A stretch of DNA of 5,081 nucleotides from Candidatus Peribacteraceae bacterium (GCA_028717505.1 JAQUNQ010000077.1:1-5081); one strand, 5' to 3'; counted from the first letter of the stretch, positions 1 through 5,081 are shown. Notes: generated by a model from the letters alone, not told the origin. Numbers and translations: made by a program.

Positions 1-1
1 G

Positions 2-1948
2 GAGTTCACGGAAGCGACCGCAGAGTACGAGAAGCAGGTCCGCGCACGGGCGGATGCCGCTCTGCGCACCATCACCGTGAGCGGCTCCTCCCTCCAGACC
101 GTGGGGCAGGACCTCAGCGATCAACTGGGCGTCGCCTACACGGATGAACGCCTCGTCTTCAAGAGCAACCTCCCCAAGGGGCTCGAGGATCTCTGGGATA
201 TGAAACCCGGGAAAATCGTGAAGCGCGAAGGCAGCATCACCGTGCCGGAAACGGACGAGGCGGGAAATGTGAAGGAAAGAGTGGTCCCCGGCGTCTTCCT
301 CGCAGAGGTCGCCCGTCCGCGCACACAGACGGGACATGTCATCACCGAGGCCCCCGTCGCCTTCCAGATGCTCGCAGAGCAGGAGAAAACCACCGTCACC
401 TACAAGTTGCAGGAGAGCCTCCCTCTCAACGATCAACTGCCTGCCCCTCTCGCCAAGACTCTGAGCTCCATGCAGACATCAGAACTCAATGCCGTGGATA
501 TGGGTGATGGCACTGCCCGTGTGATCTTCCTCCGGACCCACATCCCCGGACAGGAGCAGATGGCCGCGAGCCACATCCTCATTGCCTACAAGGGAGCCTC
601 CTCCGTGGAAGCGAGCGTCACACGCAGCAAAGAAGAGGCACTCGCCCTCGCGAACGAGGTGAAGGCGAAGCTCGATGCCGGCGGGAATTTCGAGGAGCTG
701 GCGCGCCAGTACTCCGACGGTCCTTCCGCCAAAGAAGCGGGCCGCCTCGGGACCTTCGGGCGCGGCACCATGGTGCCCGCCTTCGAGGAGGCAGCTTTCA
801 AGCTCGGATTGGGGGAGATCAGTGACCCCGTGGAAACGGCGTTCGGCTTCCACATCATCCGCGCGGACGCGGCCCCCGCGCGCTCGCCTGACACCGCGAG
901 CTTCGACGAACTCACCGTCACGGGAGAGGACGCAGCCGGTCATGCGGAGAAGCTGCTCGCAGATTTGAAGAATGGACGCGTGATGAAGCTGGAGGATGCC
1001 GTCGCCCTTCGCACGCTCTTCTTCTCCCTCCTTCCCACCGGCTGGAAGGACACGGAGCTCAATGGAAAGCACTTCCGCTCTGCTGCCGTCACGCTCGACC
1101 CCACGACGAACCTCCCCATCGTACAGATCGCCTTCGACGATGAGGGCGGCAAGATGTTCCAGCAACTCACGAAGGCGAATGTGGGCAAGCGCATCGCGAT
1201 CTTCGTGGGCGGCAACCTCGTCTCTGCGCCCGTCGTCCAGCAGGAGATCAGCGGCGGTATCGCCGTCATCACGGGAAGTGGCAACTTCGATGAGGCCCAG
1301 CAACTGGCACAGGACCTGAATACCGGCGCCATCCCCGCCCCCATCTACCTCGCCGGCCAGCAGACCATCGAGGCGACGCTCGGCGCCGAGGCGCTCCAGA
1401 TGTCGCTCCGTGCCGCGCTCTTCGGCATCTTCCTTCTGATGCTGTACATGATCCTCATCTACCGCCTCCTCGGCTTCATCGCGGACCTTGCTCTCTGCGT
1501 CTACGCGCTCCTCTTCGTCGTGATTCTCAAGCTCCCGCTCTTCTTCTTTACGAGCCAGTACATCGTCCTCACGGTCGCCGGCATGGCCGGCATCATCCTC
1601 AGCATCGGTATGGCGGTGGACGCGAACGTGCTCATCTTCGAGCGCATCAAGGAGGAGCTCCGCAGGGGCAAGGCGCTGAAGACCGCGATGGACATCGGCT
1701 TCCTGCGGGCCTGGCCGAGCATCCGCGACGGCAACGCGTCGACCATCATCACCTGCGCCATCCTCTTCATCATCGGAACCTCCATCGTCCGCGGCTTCGC
1801 TGTTACGCTCGGCATGGGCGTCCTGATGTCCATGTTCACAGCCATCACCGTCACACGCTGGATCCTGCGCCGGATGGTGCGCTTCCCCTTCGCACAGAAA
1901 GGAGCACTCTATGGTGTGCGGCTTGAGCCGCAGCAGTTCCCGTCATGA
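2..1948 (+). CDS. secD: SecD protein-export subunit with an internal parvulin (PpiC) domain, 5'-truncated
   Basis: The frame is open from the window edge (GAG at 2-4), so the N-terminus, including the first membrane helix, is missing; the GTG at 77 is probably internal. SecD works with SecF as a membrane accessory of the SecYEG translocon, pulling exported proteins outward with the proton gradient. A parvulin rotamase domain spans about 563-865: it opens with SHILI, contains a YSDGPSA stretch, and ends with the family pattern GTFGRG...MVPAFE...FGFHIIR. The SecD head follows at about 1043-1366. Then come five predicted helices (about 1403-1465, 1472-1531, 1556-1621, 1739-1798, 1805-1870), with the SecD signature GMAVDANVLIFERI at 1607-1648 and a VRGFAVTLGMGVLMSMFTAI stretch. 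The gene ends in TGA, overlapping folB by ATGA. No secF follows. SecD identity is firm; the embedded foldase is unusual. Confidence 0.95.
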   Translation, partial: EFTEATAEYEKQVRARADAALRTITVSGSSLQTVGQDLSDQLGVAYTDERLVFKSNLPKGLEDLWDMKPGKIVKREGSITVPETDEAGNVKERVVPGVFLAEVARPRTQTGHVITEAPVAFQMLAEQEKTTVTYKLQESLPLNDQLPAPLAKTLSSMQTSELNAVDMGDGTARVIFLRTHIPGQEQMAASHILIAYKGASSVEASVTRSKEEALALANEVKAKLDAGGNFEELARQYSDGPSAKEAGRLGTFGRGTMVPAFEEAAFKLGLGEISDPVETAFGFHIIRADAAPARSPDTASFDELTVTGEDAAGHAEKLLADLKNGRVMKLEDAVALRTLFFSLLPTGWKDTELNGKHFRSAAVTLDPTTNLPIVQIAFDDEGGKMFQQLTKANVGKRIAIFVGGNLVSAPVVQQEISGGIAVITGSGNFDEAQQLAQDLNTGAIPAPIYLAGQQTIEATLGAEALQMSLRAALFGIFLLMLYMILIYRLLGFIADLALCVYALLFVVILKLPLFFFTSQYIVLTVAGMAGIILSIGMAVDANVLIFERIKEELRRGKALKTAMDIGFLRAWPSIRDGNASTIITCAILFIIGTSIVRGFAVTLGMGVLMSMFTAITVTRWILRRMVRFPFAQKGALYGVRLEPQQFPS

Positions 1949-2289
1949 GCCACCGCATCGCCATCGACTCGCTCGAACTCTGGACCCACATCGGCGTCCC
2001 GGAGGAGGAACGAGCCTGCGAGCAGCGCGTGCTCGTGAGTCTCGAAATCACCTGCGCCGGCTTGGAGCCCCCCGACGCCGATGATCTGGAGGGAATGGTG
2101 GACTATGAGCGCGTCGTGCAGGATCTCCGCCTGCTCGCACAGGAGGAGCGCCTCACCATCGAACGGCTTGCAGAGGACATCGCCGCCGTCATCCTCGGCC
2201 ATGACGCCGTGGAGAGTGTGACAGTTTCAGTGCAGAAGTTCCCCCTCCCCGGCGTGCGATCCATCTCCCTGACCATCACCCGCCCATAG
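1945..2289 (+). CDS. folB: Dihydroneopterin aldolase
   Basis: This cytoplasmic enzyme cleaves 7,8-dihydroneopterin to 6-hydroxymethyl-dihydropterin and glycolaldehyde in folate synthesis. The product is 114 aa, the normal length for the family. Compared from memory with the Staphylococcus aureus enzyme, the key residues line up: Glu22 and Gln27 in the EEERACEQ stretch, Tyr54 in VDYERV, Glu73 in TIERLAE (pterin anchor), and Lys98 in VQKFPLPG (catalytic lysine). The ATG overlaps the secD stop as ATGA, and no clear Shine-Dalgarno lies just upstream (the nearest AGGAG is more than 30 nt away), so translation is probably coupled to secD. The TAG stop overlaps the proposed folK start. The order folB-folK-folE is typical of folate clusters, and in some bacteria FolB and FolK are fused into one protein. 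Confidence 0.96.
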   Translation: MSHRIAIDSLELWTHIGVPEEERACEQRVLVSLEITCAGLEPPDADDLEGMVDYERVVQDLRLLAQEERLTIERLAEDIAAVILGHDAVESVTVSVQKFPLPGVRSISLTITRP

Positions 2290-2771
2290 CGTCCGTCTAC
2301 ATCGGCATCGGCTCGAACATCCGTCCGGAGGAGAACCTGCGAAAATGTGCCGCGATGCTCCGCGCGCTCTGGCCGGGCATCCGCTTCTCCTCCGTTTACC
2401 GGGCAGCGGCACGGGAGGAGATGCAGCAGCCGGAGTTTCTCAATGCCGTCGCGAGCATCGAGACCAAGGAAGATCCGTGGGCAGTCTTTCAGAAGATGCA
2501 AATCGTTGAACAGGCCCTGAAGAAGGCCCCTCCATACCGCTACGGCCCACGCACCATTGACCTCGACCTCCTGTTCTACGAAGACCGTGCGCCCGAAACG
2601 CCCGGCATCACGCTCCCCCACCCGAAGATGGCGGAACGCCGCTTCGTCCTGGAGCCGCTCTGCGAGCTCGTGAATCCGGACGAAACGCATCCCCTGCTCC
2701 ACAGGACCTGGCGGGAACTGCTCGAGAAAACCAGTGATCAACCATGCACCCGCACGGACATCACTCTATAA
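2286..2771 (+). CDS. folK: HPPK (6-hydroxymethyl-dihydropterin pyrophosphokinase), probable ATA start
   Basis: FolK transfers pyrophosphate from ATP to 6-hydroxymethyl-dihydropterin, the product of FolB. Recognisable elements are VYIGIGSN at the N-terminus, PEFLNAVASIET (pterin-side Asn), YGPRTIDLDLLFY with the two Mg-binding aspartates, and LPHPKMAERRFVLEPL. The frame is open from 2205, after a TGA at 2202-2204, but contains no ATG, GTG or TTG until 2355. Starting at 2355 would delete the first strand and the GSN motif at 2310-2318. The best start is therefore ATA at 2286, which overlaps the folB TAG as ATAG and mirrors the ATGA overlap of secD-folB; it gives 161 aa, the usual family length. 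The residue aligned with E. coli Arg82 appears to be Lys and that aligned with Arg84 appears to be Ala. The enzyme call is firm; the exact start is inferred. Confidence 0.93.
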   Translation: MASVYIGIGSNIRPEENLRKCAAMLRALWPGIRFSSVYRAAAREEMQQPEFLNAVASIETKEDPWAVFQKMQIVEQALKKAPPYRYGPRTIDLDLLFYEDRAPETPGITLPHPKMAERRFVLEPLCELVNPDETHPLLHRTWRELLEKTSDQPCTRTDITL

Positions 2772-2772
2772 T
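2767..2772 (+). promoter_or_regulatory. Candidate -10 box (TATAAT) for folE, nearly leaderless
   Basis: A perfect TATAAT overlaps the folK stop codon and ends 8 nt before the folE ATG. With usual sigma-70 spacing, transcription would begin at about 2779, leaving a leader of 0-2 nt. No convincing -35 hexamer is visible 16-18 nt upstream. The same arrangement is found before folA. This is inference from sequence only; folE could simply be co-transcribed with folK. Confidence 0.45.
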
Positions 2773-2780
2773 GCGCTCCC

Positions 2781-3323
2781 ATGGAAAAGCTCTATCGTGA
2801 CCTCCTCCGGAAAATCGGCGAGAACCCCGACCGCGAAGGGCTGCGGAAGACGCCGCGCCGGTGCGAGGATGCCTTCCGCTTCCTCACGTCCGGCTACGGG
2901 CAGTCCGCGGAGAAGGTGGTGAACGGCGCGCTCTTCAAAGCGGACACCGACGGGATGATCATCGTGAAGGACATCGAGTGCTACTCGCTCTGCGAGCACC
3001 ACCTGCTCCCCTTCGTCGGGAAGGTGCATGTGGGCTACATCCCGGATAAGAAGGTGATCGGCCTCAGCAAAATTCCCCGCGTCGTCGACATGTTCGCGCG
3101 CCGCCTCCAGACGCAGGAGCGCCTCGGTCAGCAAATCTGTGATGCGCTGGAGAAAATCCTGAAGCCCAAGGGGATCGGCGTCGTCATCTCTGCCAGCCAC
3201 TTCTGCATGATGATGCGCGGCGTCGAGAAGCAGCATTCCACCGCCGTCACGAGTCACGTAAAGGGCATCTTCCGCAAAGACGCGCGGACGCGGCAGGAAT
3301 TTCTGCGGCTGGTAGGAGCTTAA
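2781..3323 (+). CDS. folE: GTP cyclohydrolase I (FolE type)
   Basis: FolE converts GTP to 7,8-dihydroneopterin triphosphate and formate, the first step of folate synthesis. The 180-aa product opens with a REGLRKTPRR stretch typical of the family. It carries the zinc site: Cys71 and His74 in SLCEHHLLPF, and Cys142 in SHFCMMMRG. The substrate-site stretch GLSKIPRVVDMFARRLQTQE is intact, as are VTS and the C-terminal TRQEFLRL. Compared with E. coli FolE (222 aa) it lacks part of the N-terminal extension, as in many compact bacterial versions; the active enzyme is a homodecamer in known members. The ATG lies 9 nt after the folK stop with no Shine-Dalgarno but with a TATAAT 8 nt upstream, so it may have its own leaderless transcript as well as operon read-through. 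Confidence 0.97.
   Translation: MEKLYRDLLRKIGENPDREGLRKTPRRCEDAFRFLTSGYGQSAEKVVNGALFKADTDGMIIVKDIECYSLCEHHLLPFVGKVHVGYIPDKKVIGLSKIPRVVDMFARRLQTQERLGQQICDALEKILKPKGIGVVISASHFCMMMRGVEKQHSTAVTSHVKGIFRKDARTRQEFLRLVGA
3314..3318 (+). promoter_or_regulatory. Shine-Dalgarno (AGGAG) for the small ORF after folE
   Basis: AGGAG lies inside the last codons of folE, 8 nt before the ATG at 3327. It stands out because the other starts in this window lack such a match at the right distance. It could be chance, since the bases also encode the folE ending Val-Gly-Ala. Confidence 0.35.
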
Positions 3324-3326
3324 ATC

Positions 3327-3428
3327 ATGAGAGACAATTCCTGCCCATTCGACTGCGCCACTGGCAGTCGCGACTGCCGTGGCTGCGCTCGGAGCAGGCA
3401 AGATTCATACTTCGGCGCGGATTTCTAA
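3327..3428 (+). CDS. Possible 33-aa four-cysteine microprotein
   Basis: I do not recognise this ORF. It starts at ATG 4 nt after the folE stop, has AGGAG at 8 nt spacing, and ends in TAA at 3426-3428. The peptide has cysteines at residues 6, 10, 17 and 20 (CPFDC, then DCRGC; spacing C-x3-C-x6-C-x2-C), which resembles a small zinc-binding knuckle. The tail is short and contains aromatic residues. There is no signal peptide or membrane segment. Its position suggests co-expression with folE. Against it: it is very short, and a strong palindrome at 3357-3383 lies inside it, so the segment may instead be an untranslated hairpin whose codons happen to read well. Confidence 0.35.
   Translation: MRDNSCPFDCATGSRDCRGCARSRQDSYFGADF
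3357..3383. repeat. Palindrome downstream of folE
   Basis: GGCAGTCG (3363-3370) is followed immediately by its reverse complement CGACTGCC (3371-3378), a perfect 16-bp palindrome. The symmetry continues as GCCAC (3357-3361) and GTGGC (3379-3383), with one bulged T at 3362. It could be a terminator hairpin for folE, but no T-run follows; it could also be a binding site for a dimeric protein. It lies within the possible small ORF. Confidence 0.6.
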
Positions 3429-3649
3429 CGTAGCGGGGGTCCCGCCGCCACGGGGGGTGAAGGGGAAGGCCCTGTCCGTAGACATTGCCGACGAGCTGGC
3501 TCCGAAGCCTTGGAGGAGACAGCGAGGAAGCACAGGGCCGGGTGGAGGGGATCTTGGCGGCGGAGCGCCTCTCTTTGCTTCTTTCTCTCGTTGCCCTGAC
3601 GAGAGAAAGAAGAACAAACTCATCATAAAATAACCAATGGCACCACGAA
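3429..3649. other. Convergent intergenic region rich in inverted repeats, no convincing gene
   Basis: This stretch separates the plus-strand fol genes from the minus-strand operon. Long frames are open on both strands, but their products are low-complexity Pro/Gly/Arg-rich and have no recognisable domain. Visible structure: GCGGG/CCCGC with a 3-nt loop at 3433-3445; GGCCCTGT (3468-3475) paired with ACAGGGCC (3532-3539), enclosing GGCT/AGCC at 3498-3509; GGCG/CGCC at 3556-3569; and the long stem at 3578-3612. The series of nested or adjacent stems would suit a structured RNA or a dispersed intergenic repeat; neither can be shown here. Confidence 0.4.
3578..3612. terminator. Perfect 14-bp stem-loop, candidate bidirectional terminator
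   Basis: CTTCTTTCTCTCGT (3578-3591) pairs perfectly with ACGAGAGAAAGAAG (3599-3612) around a 7-nt loop. On the minus strand it begins about 37 nt after the stop of the HExxH gene. It lies between convergent operons, where a two-way terminator is expected. Neither side carries a classic T-run, and the stem is pyrimidine/purine-asymmetric rather than GC-rich, so it could be a 3'-end stabiliser or part of a repeat instead. Confidence 0.55.
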
Positions 3650-4288
3650 CTAAACAGCAAGCGCTACCGGCCTCTCTTGCGGCTGCAGGGAGCGAAGATC
3701 TTTCCGCCGGTTCACTGCCTTTTCGACATCATCCAAGCCCAGACCGGCCCTCCCGACGCAGGAGAGGAGCCGCCCTTTGTACTCCCGATACTGCGCGGAG
3801 ACGAAGCGATCGCCCGTCTTCGCAACCGTAAGCCCCTCAATCAGTTCCGTCACGGAGAAGCCTTCTCCGGCGATGAAGACGGAGGAGGGGCCTTCCCCCG
3901 CCGTCACGAGCGCCTCCGTGTGATGATGCACAGCATGGTAGAGCTCATGCGCCTGCACCTCCTGCACGCGCGCGATAGTCTCCGCCACTCCTTCCGAACC
4001 CACTTCCATCGTATCCGTTGCAATCTCGATGGAGGACCCGTCGAAGCGCCCGCCCACCCCCTCGGGGAGCGGCGTCACGATCGACTCGTGGTGAAAGCTG
4101 CGAAGCGCGGCGAGATACTGCGAGACACCGGGAAGATCCACCCCTTCCGCCCTCTCCTCGATCCGGTCGGCCAACGTATGCTGCGAGAGCGCACCGCCGT
4201 CCGCCTCCGCCACGGCGCCATTGATGACGGCAACGGACGTCGCCTCGGCAGTCTCGATGGCCGTCGATGAACTTTCCGGAGATCCCAT
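3650..4288 (-). CDS. Hypothetical protein with HExxH metallopeptidase-like motif
   Basis: I do not recognise the family. The product is about 212 aa from the ATG at 4288-4286; an in-frame GTG at 4330 would add 14 residues, and neither start has a Shine-Dalgarno. The central motif AHELYHAVHHH contains HExxH, the zinc-binding and catalytic signature of many metallopeptidases, coded at about 3949-3935. Glutamates about 30-34 residues later, in TELIEGL, could be the third ligand, as in gluzincins. Three further histidines follow the motif. There is no signal peptide or membrane helix, so it is probably cytoplasmic. The N-terminal third is rich in Ala, Glu and Ser. It lies downstream of folA on the same strand and ends in TAG. 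The motif supports a metal-dependent hydrolase, but peptidase activity and substrate are unknown. Confidence 0.75.
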   Translation of the reverse strand: MGSPESSSTAIETAEATSVAVINGAVAEADGGALSQHTLADRIEERAEGVDLPGVSQYLAALRSFHHESIVTPLPEGVGGRFDGSSIEIATDTMEVGSEGVAETIARVQEVQAHELYHAVHHHTEALVTAGEGPSSVFIAGEGFSVTELIEGLTVAKTGDRFVSAQYREYKGRLLSCVGRAGLGLDDVEKAVNRRKDLRSLQPQERPVALAV

Positions 4289-4398
4289 GGGAAACCCATC
4301 GTGACGGAGAAAAAGAGCCGGACCAACCACTCTGTGTGCGAAAGACCATCGTCACACGATAATGCCTTCATCAAACCATAAAACTAATGTCCTCCAAG

Positions 4399-4893
4399 TT
4401 ATCTGCGACGCTCGTACACCAGGAAAGTGAGGGAAAAAGCGTTCTCGCCGTCTGCTTCGTGCCGCTCACAGGCCACCTCGGACCATTCGTCCGTCGGAAA
4501 ATCCGGAAAAGAGACATCGCCGGCGGGCGAGGCGTGGACGCGCGTGAGATAGACGCGATCCGCATGAGGCAAGGCCTGCGCATAGACCTGGCCGCCTCCG
4601 ATGATGAAGGCCTCCGTTTCCCCGCGATCTTTCGCGCTCCGCAGCGCCTCCTCGAGCGAGGCAACCACGTCACACCCATCGATCTGCAATTGATGATCCC
4701 GCGTGATGACGATGTTGCGACGTTTCGGGAGCGGTCGGCCGATCGAGTCGTAGGTTTTGCGCCCCATGATCACCGTATGGCCCTCCGTCTTTTTGCGAAA
4801 ATGCCGCATGTCCGCGGGCAATTTCCAGAGGAGTGTATTCCCTCCTCCAATGACCCCGTTCTCAGCCACAGCTACAATGAGAGAGAGTAGCAC
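4399..4893 (-). CDS. folA: Dihydrofolate reductase
   Basis: FolA reduces dihydrofolate to tetrahydrofolate with NADPH, restoring the cofactor oxidised by ThyA. The 164-aa product shows IVAVAENGVIG at the N-terminus, the Met20-loop region ending LLWKLPADM with catalytic Asp28, MGRKTYDSIGRPLP, the Arg-rich RRNIV strand, and IIGGGQVY for NADPH binding. The start is GTG at 4893; an in-frame TAA lies four codons upstream, so no earlier start exists. There is no Shine-Dalgarno, but a TATAAT sits 8 nt before the GTG. The thyA stop is 34 nt upstream, a common thyA-folA pairing. Unusual: the residue aligned with E. coli Thr113 is Val127 (GDVSFPDF where E. coli has GDTHFPDY), and the usual Pro before the conserved Trp is Leu22. 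Identity is firm. Confidence 0.97.
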   Translation of the reverse strand: MLLSLIVAVAENGVIGGGNTLLWKLPADMRHFRKKTEGHTVIMGRKTYDSIGRPLPKRRNIVITRDHQLQIDGCDVVASLEEALRSAKDRGETEAFIIGGGQVYAQALPHADRVYLTRVHASPAGDVSFPDFPTDEWSEVACERHEADGENAFSLTFLVYERRR

Positions 4894-4901
4894 GTGAGTA
4901 G

Positions 4902-4907
4902 ATTATA
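4902..4907 (-). promoter_or_regulatory. Candidate -10 box (TATAAT) for folA, nearly leaderless
   Basis: Read on the minus strand, TATAAT is followed by 8 nt and then the folA GTG. Predicted transcription starts at about 4895, leaving a 0-2 nt leader. The upstream AT-rich stretch contains AGCTT/AAGCT arms (4907-4911 and 4920-4924) and two TAAGC copies 7 nt apart. No clear -35 hexamer is seen. The spacing is identical to that before folE. Confidence 0.5.
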
Positions 4908-4927
4908 GCTTATGGCTTAAAGCTCTC

Positions 4928-5081
4928 CTACACCGCAATCGGCGCCTTGATCGCCGGCCACGGATCGTAGTTCACGATCTCGATATCGCCGAAGGTGAAG
5001 GCGAAAAGCGAAAGGACACCGCGGTTGAGTTGCAGTTGGGGGAGTGGACGCGGCGTGCGACTGAGCTGCTCCCGCGCCTGC
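4928..5081 (-). CDS. thyA: Thymidylate synthase, C-terminal end only
   Basis: ThyA methylates dUMP to dTMP using methylene-tetrahydrofolate and releases dihydrofolate, the substrate of the neighbouring FolA. Only the last 50 complete codons are present; the rest lies beyond the window edge. The visible residues match the family end: QLSRTPRPLPQLQLN, then FGDIEIVNYDP and the terminal IKAPIAV, which closes over the active site in known enzymes. The conserved YDPHP stretch reads YDPWP here, with Trp in place of the usual His. The stop is TAG at 4930-4928. Gene order thyA-folA is widespread and the two probably form one operon, although folA also seems to have its own -10 box. Confidence 0.95.
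   Translation of the reverse strand, partial: QAREQLSRTPRPLPQLQLNRGVLSLFAFTFGDIEIVNYDPWPAIKAPIAV

Noticed and set aside
479..1303. Long minus-strand ORF opposite secD
   Set aside because: Its product is an Arg/Glu/Gly-rich shadow without domain signals, and the plus strand carries clear SecD and parvulin motifs.
1945..2771. A fused FolB-FolK protein made by programmed frameshift
   Set aside because: Fusions exist in other bacteria, but here FolB is full length to its TAG and no good slippery site lies near the junction; an ATA start needs fewer assumptions.
3325..3660. ORFs on both strands in the convergent gap (also 3379-3633 plus and 3405-3626 minus)
   Set aside because: Low-complexity Pro/Gly/Arg/Ser products with no domain; the open frames are explained by GC-rich DNA, and the ORFs run through the stem-loops.
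3677..4270. Plus-strand ORF opposite the HExxH gene
   Set aside because: His/Arg-rich shadow; the minus strand has the more protein-like composition and a recognisable motif.
4333..4357. GTGTG/CACAC inverted repeat between folA and the HExxH gene
   Set aside because: Only 5-bp arms with a 15-nt spacer, so it is likely to occur by chance.
4075..4374. Minus-strand ORF starting between folA and the HExxH gene
   Set aside because: After the first 30 codons it becomes an Arg-rich shadow of the HExxH gene. The GGAGG at 4395-4391 is 16-19 nt from its TTG/ATG, too far for a normal ribosome site.
1..5081. tRNA, rRNA, CRISPR array, insertion sequence or attachment site
   Set aside because: I saw no cloverleaf, regular spaced repeats, transposase motif or terminal inverted repeats anywhere in the window.

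Overview
The window carries a folate and thymidylate gene cluster beside the end of a protein-export gene. The DNA is GC-rich (about 60% by eye). TGA, TAG and TAA are all used as stops, so the genetic code looks standard. Genes are tightly packed with overlapping stops and starts, and Shine-Dalgarno sequences are scarce. The SecD protein has an unusual architecture. Together these traits would fit a small-genome bacterium, possibly a candidate-phylum (Patescibacteria-type) lineage, but nothing here proves the taxonomy and that placement is a low-confidence inference.

Plus strand, 2-3428: the 3' part of secD, whose product contains a parvulin (PpiC) peptidyl-prolyl isomerase domain; then folB (dihydroneopterin aldolase), folK (HPPK) and folE (GTP cyclohydrolase I). 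secD and folB overlap by ATGA. folB and folK overlap by ATAG, and folK has no ATG, GTG or TTG that would keep its N-terminal GSN motif, so it appears to start at ATA. folE follows folK by 9 nt and has a TATAAT 8 nt before its ATG. Just after folE comes a possible 33-codon, four-cysteine microprotein with a good Shine-Dalgarno match.

Convergent gap, 3429-3649: no convincing gene, but several inverted repeats, ending in a perfect 14-bp stem-loop next to the end of the minus-strand operon.

Minus strand, 5081-3650: the 3' end of thyA (thymidylate synthase), folA (dihydrofolate reductase) and a hypothetical protein with an HExxH metallopeptidase-like motif. folA also has a TATAAT exactly 8 nt before its start codon, the same geometry as folE, which suggests nearly leaderless transcripts.

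Functionally, FolE, FolB and FolK make the pterin pyrophosphate precursor of folate. FolA regenerates tetrahydrofolate, and ThyA consumes methylene-tetrahydrofolate to make dTMP. folP, folC and secF are not in the window.
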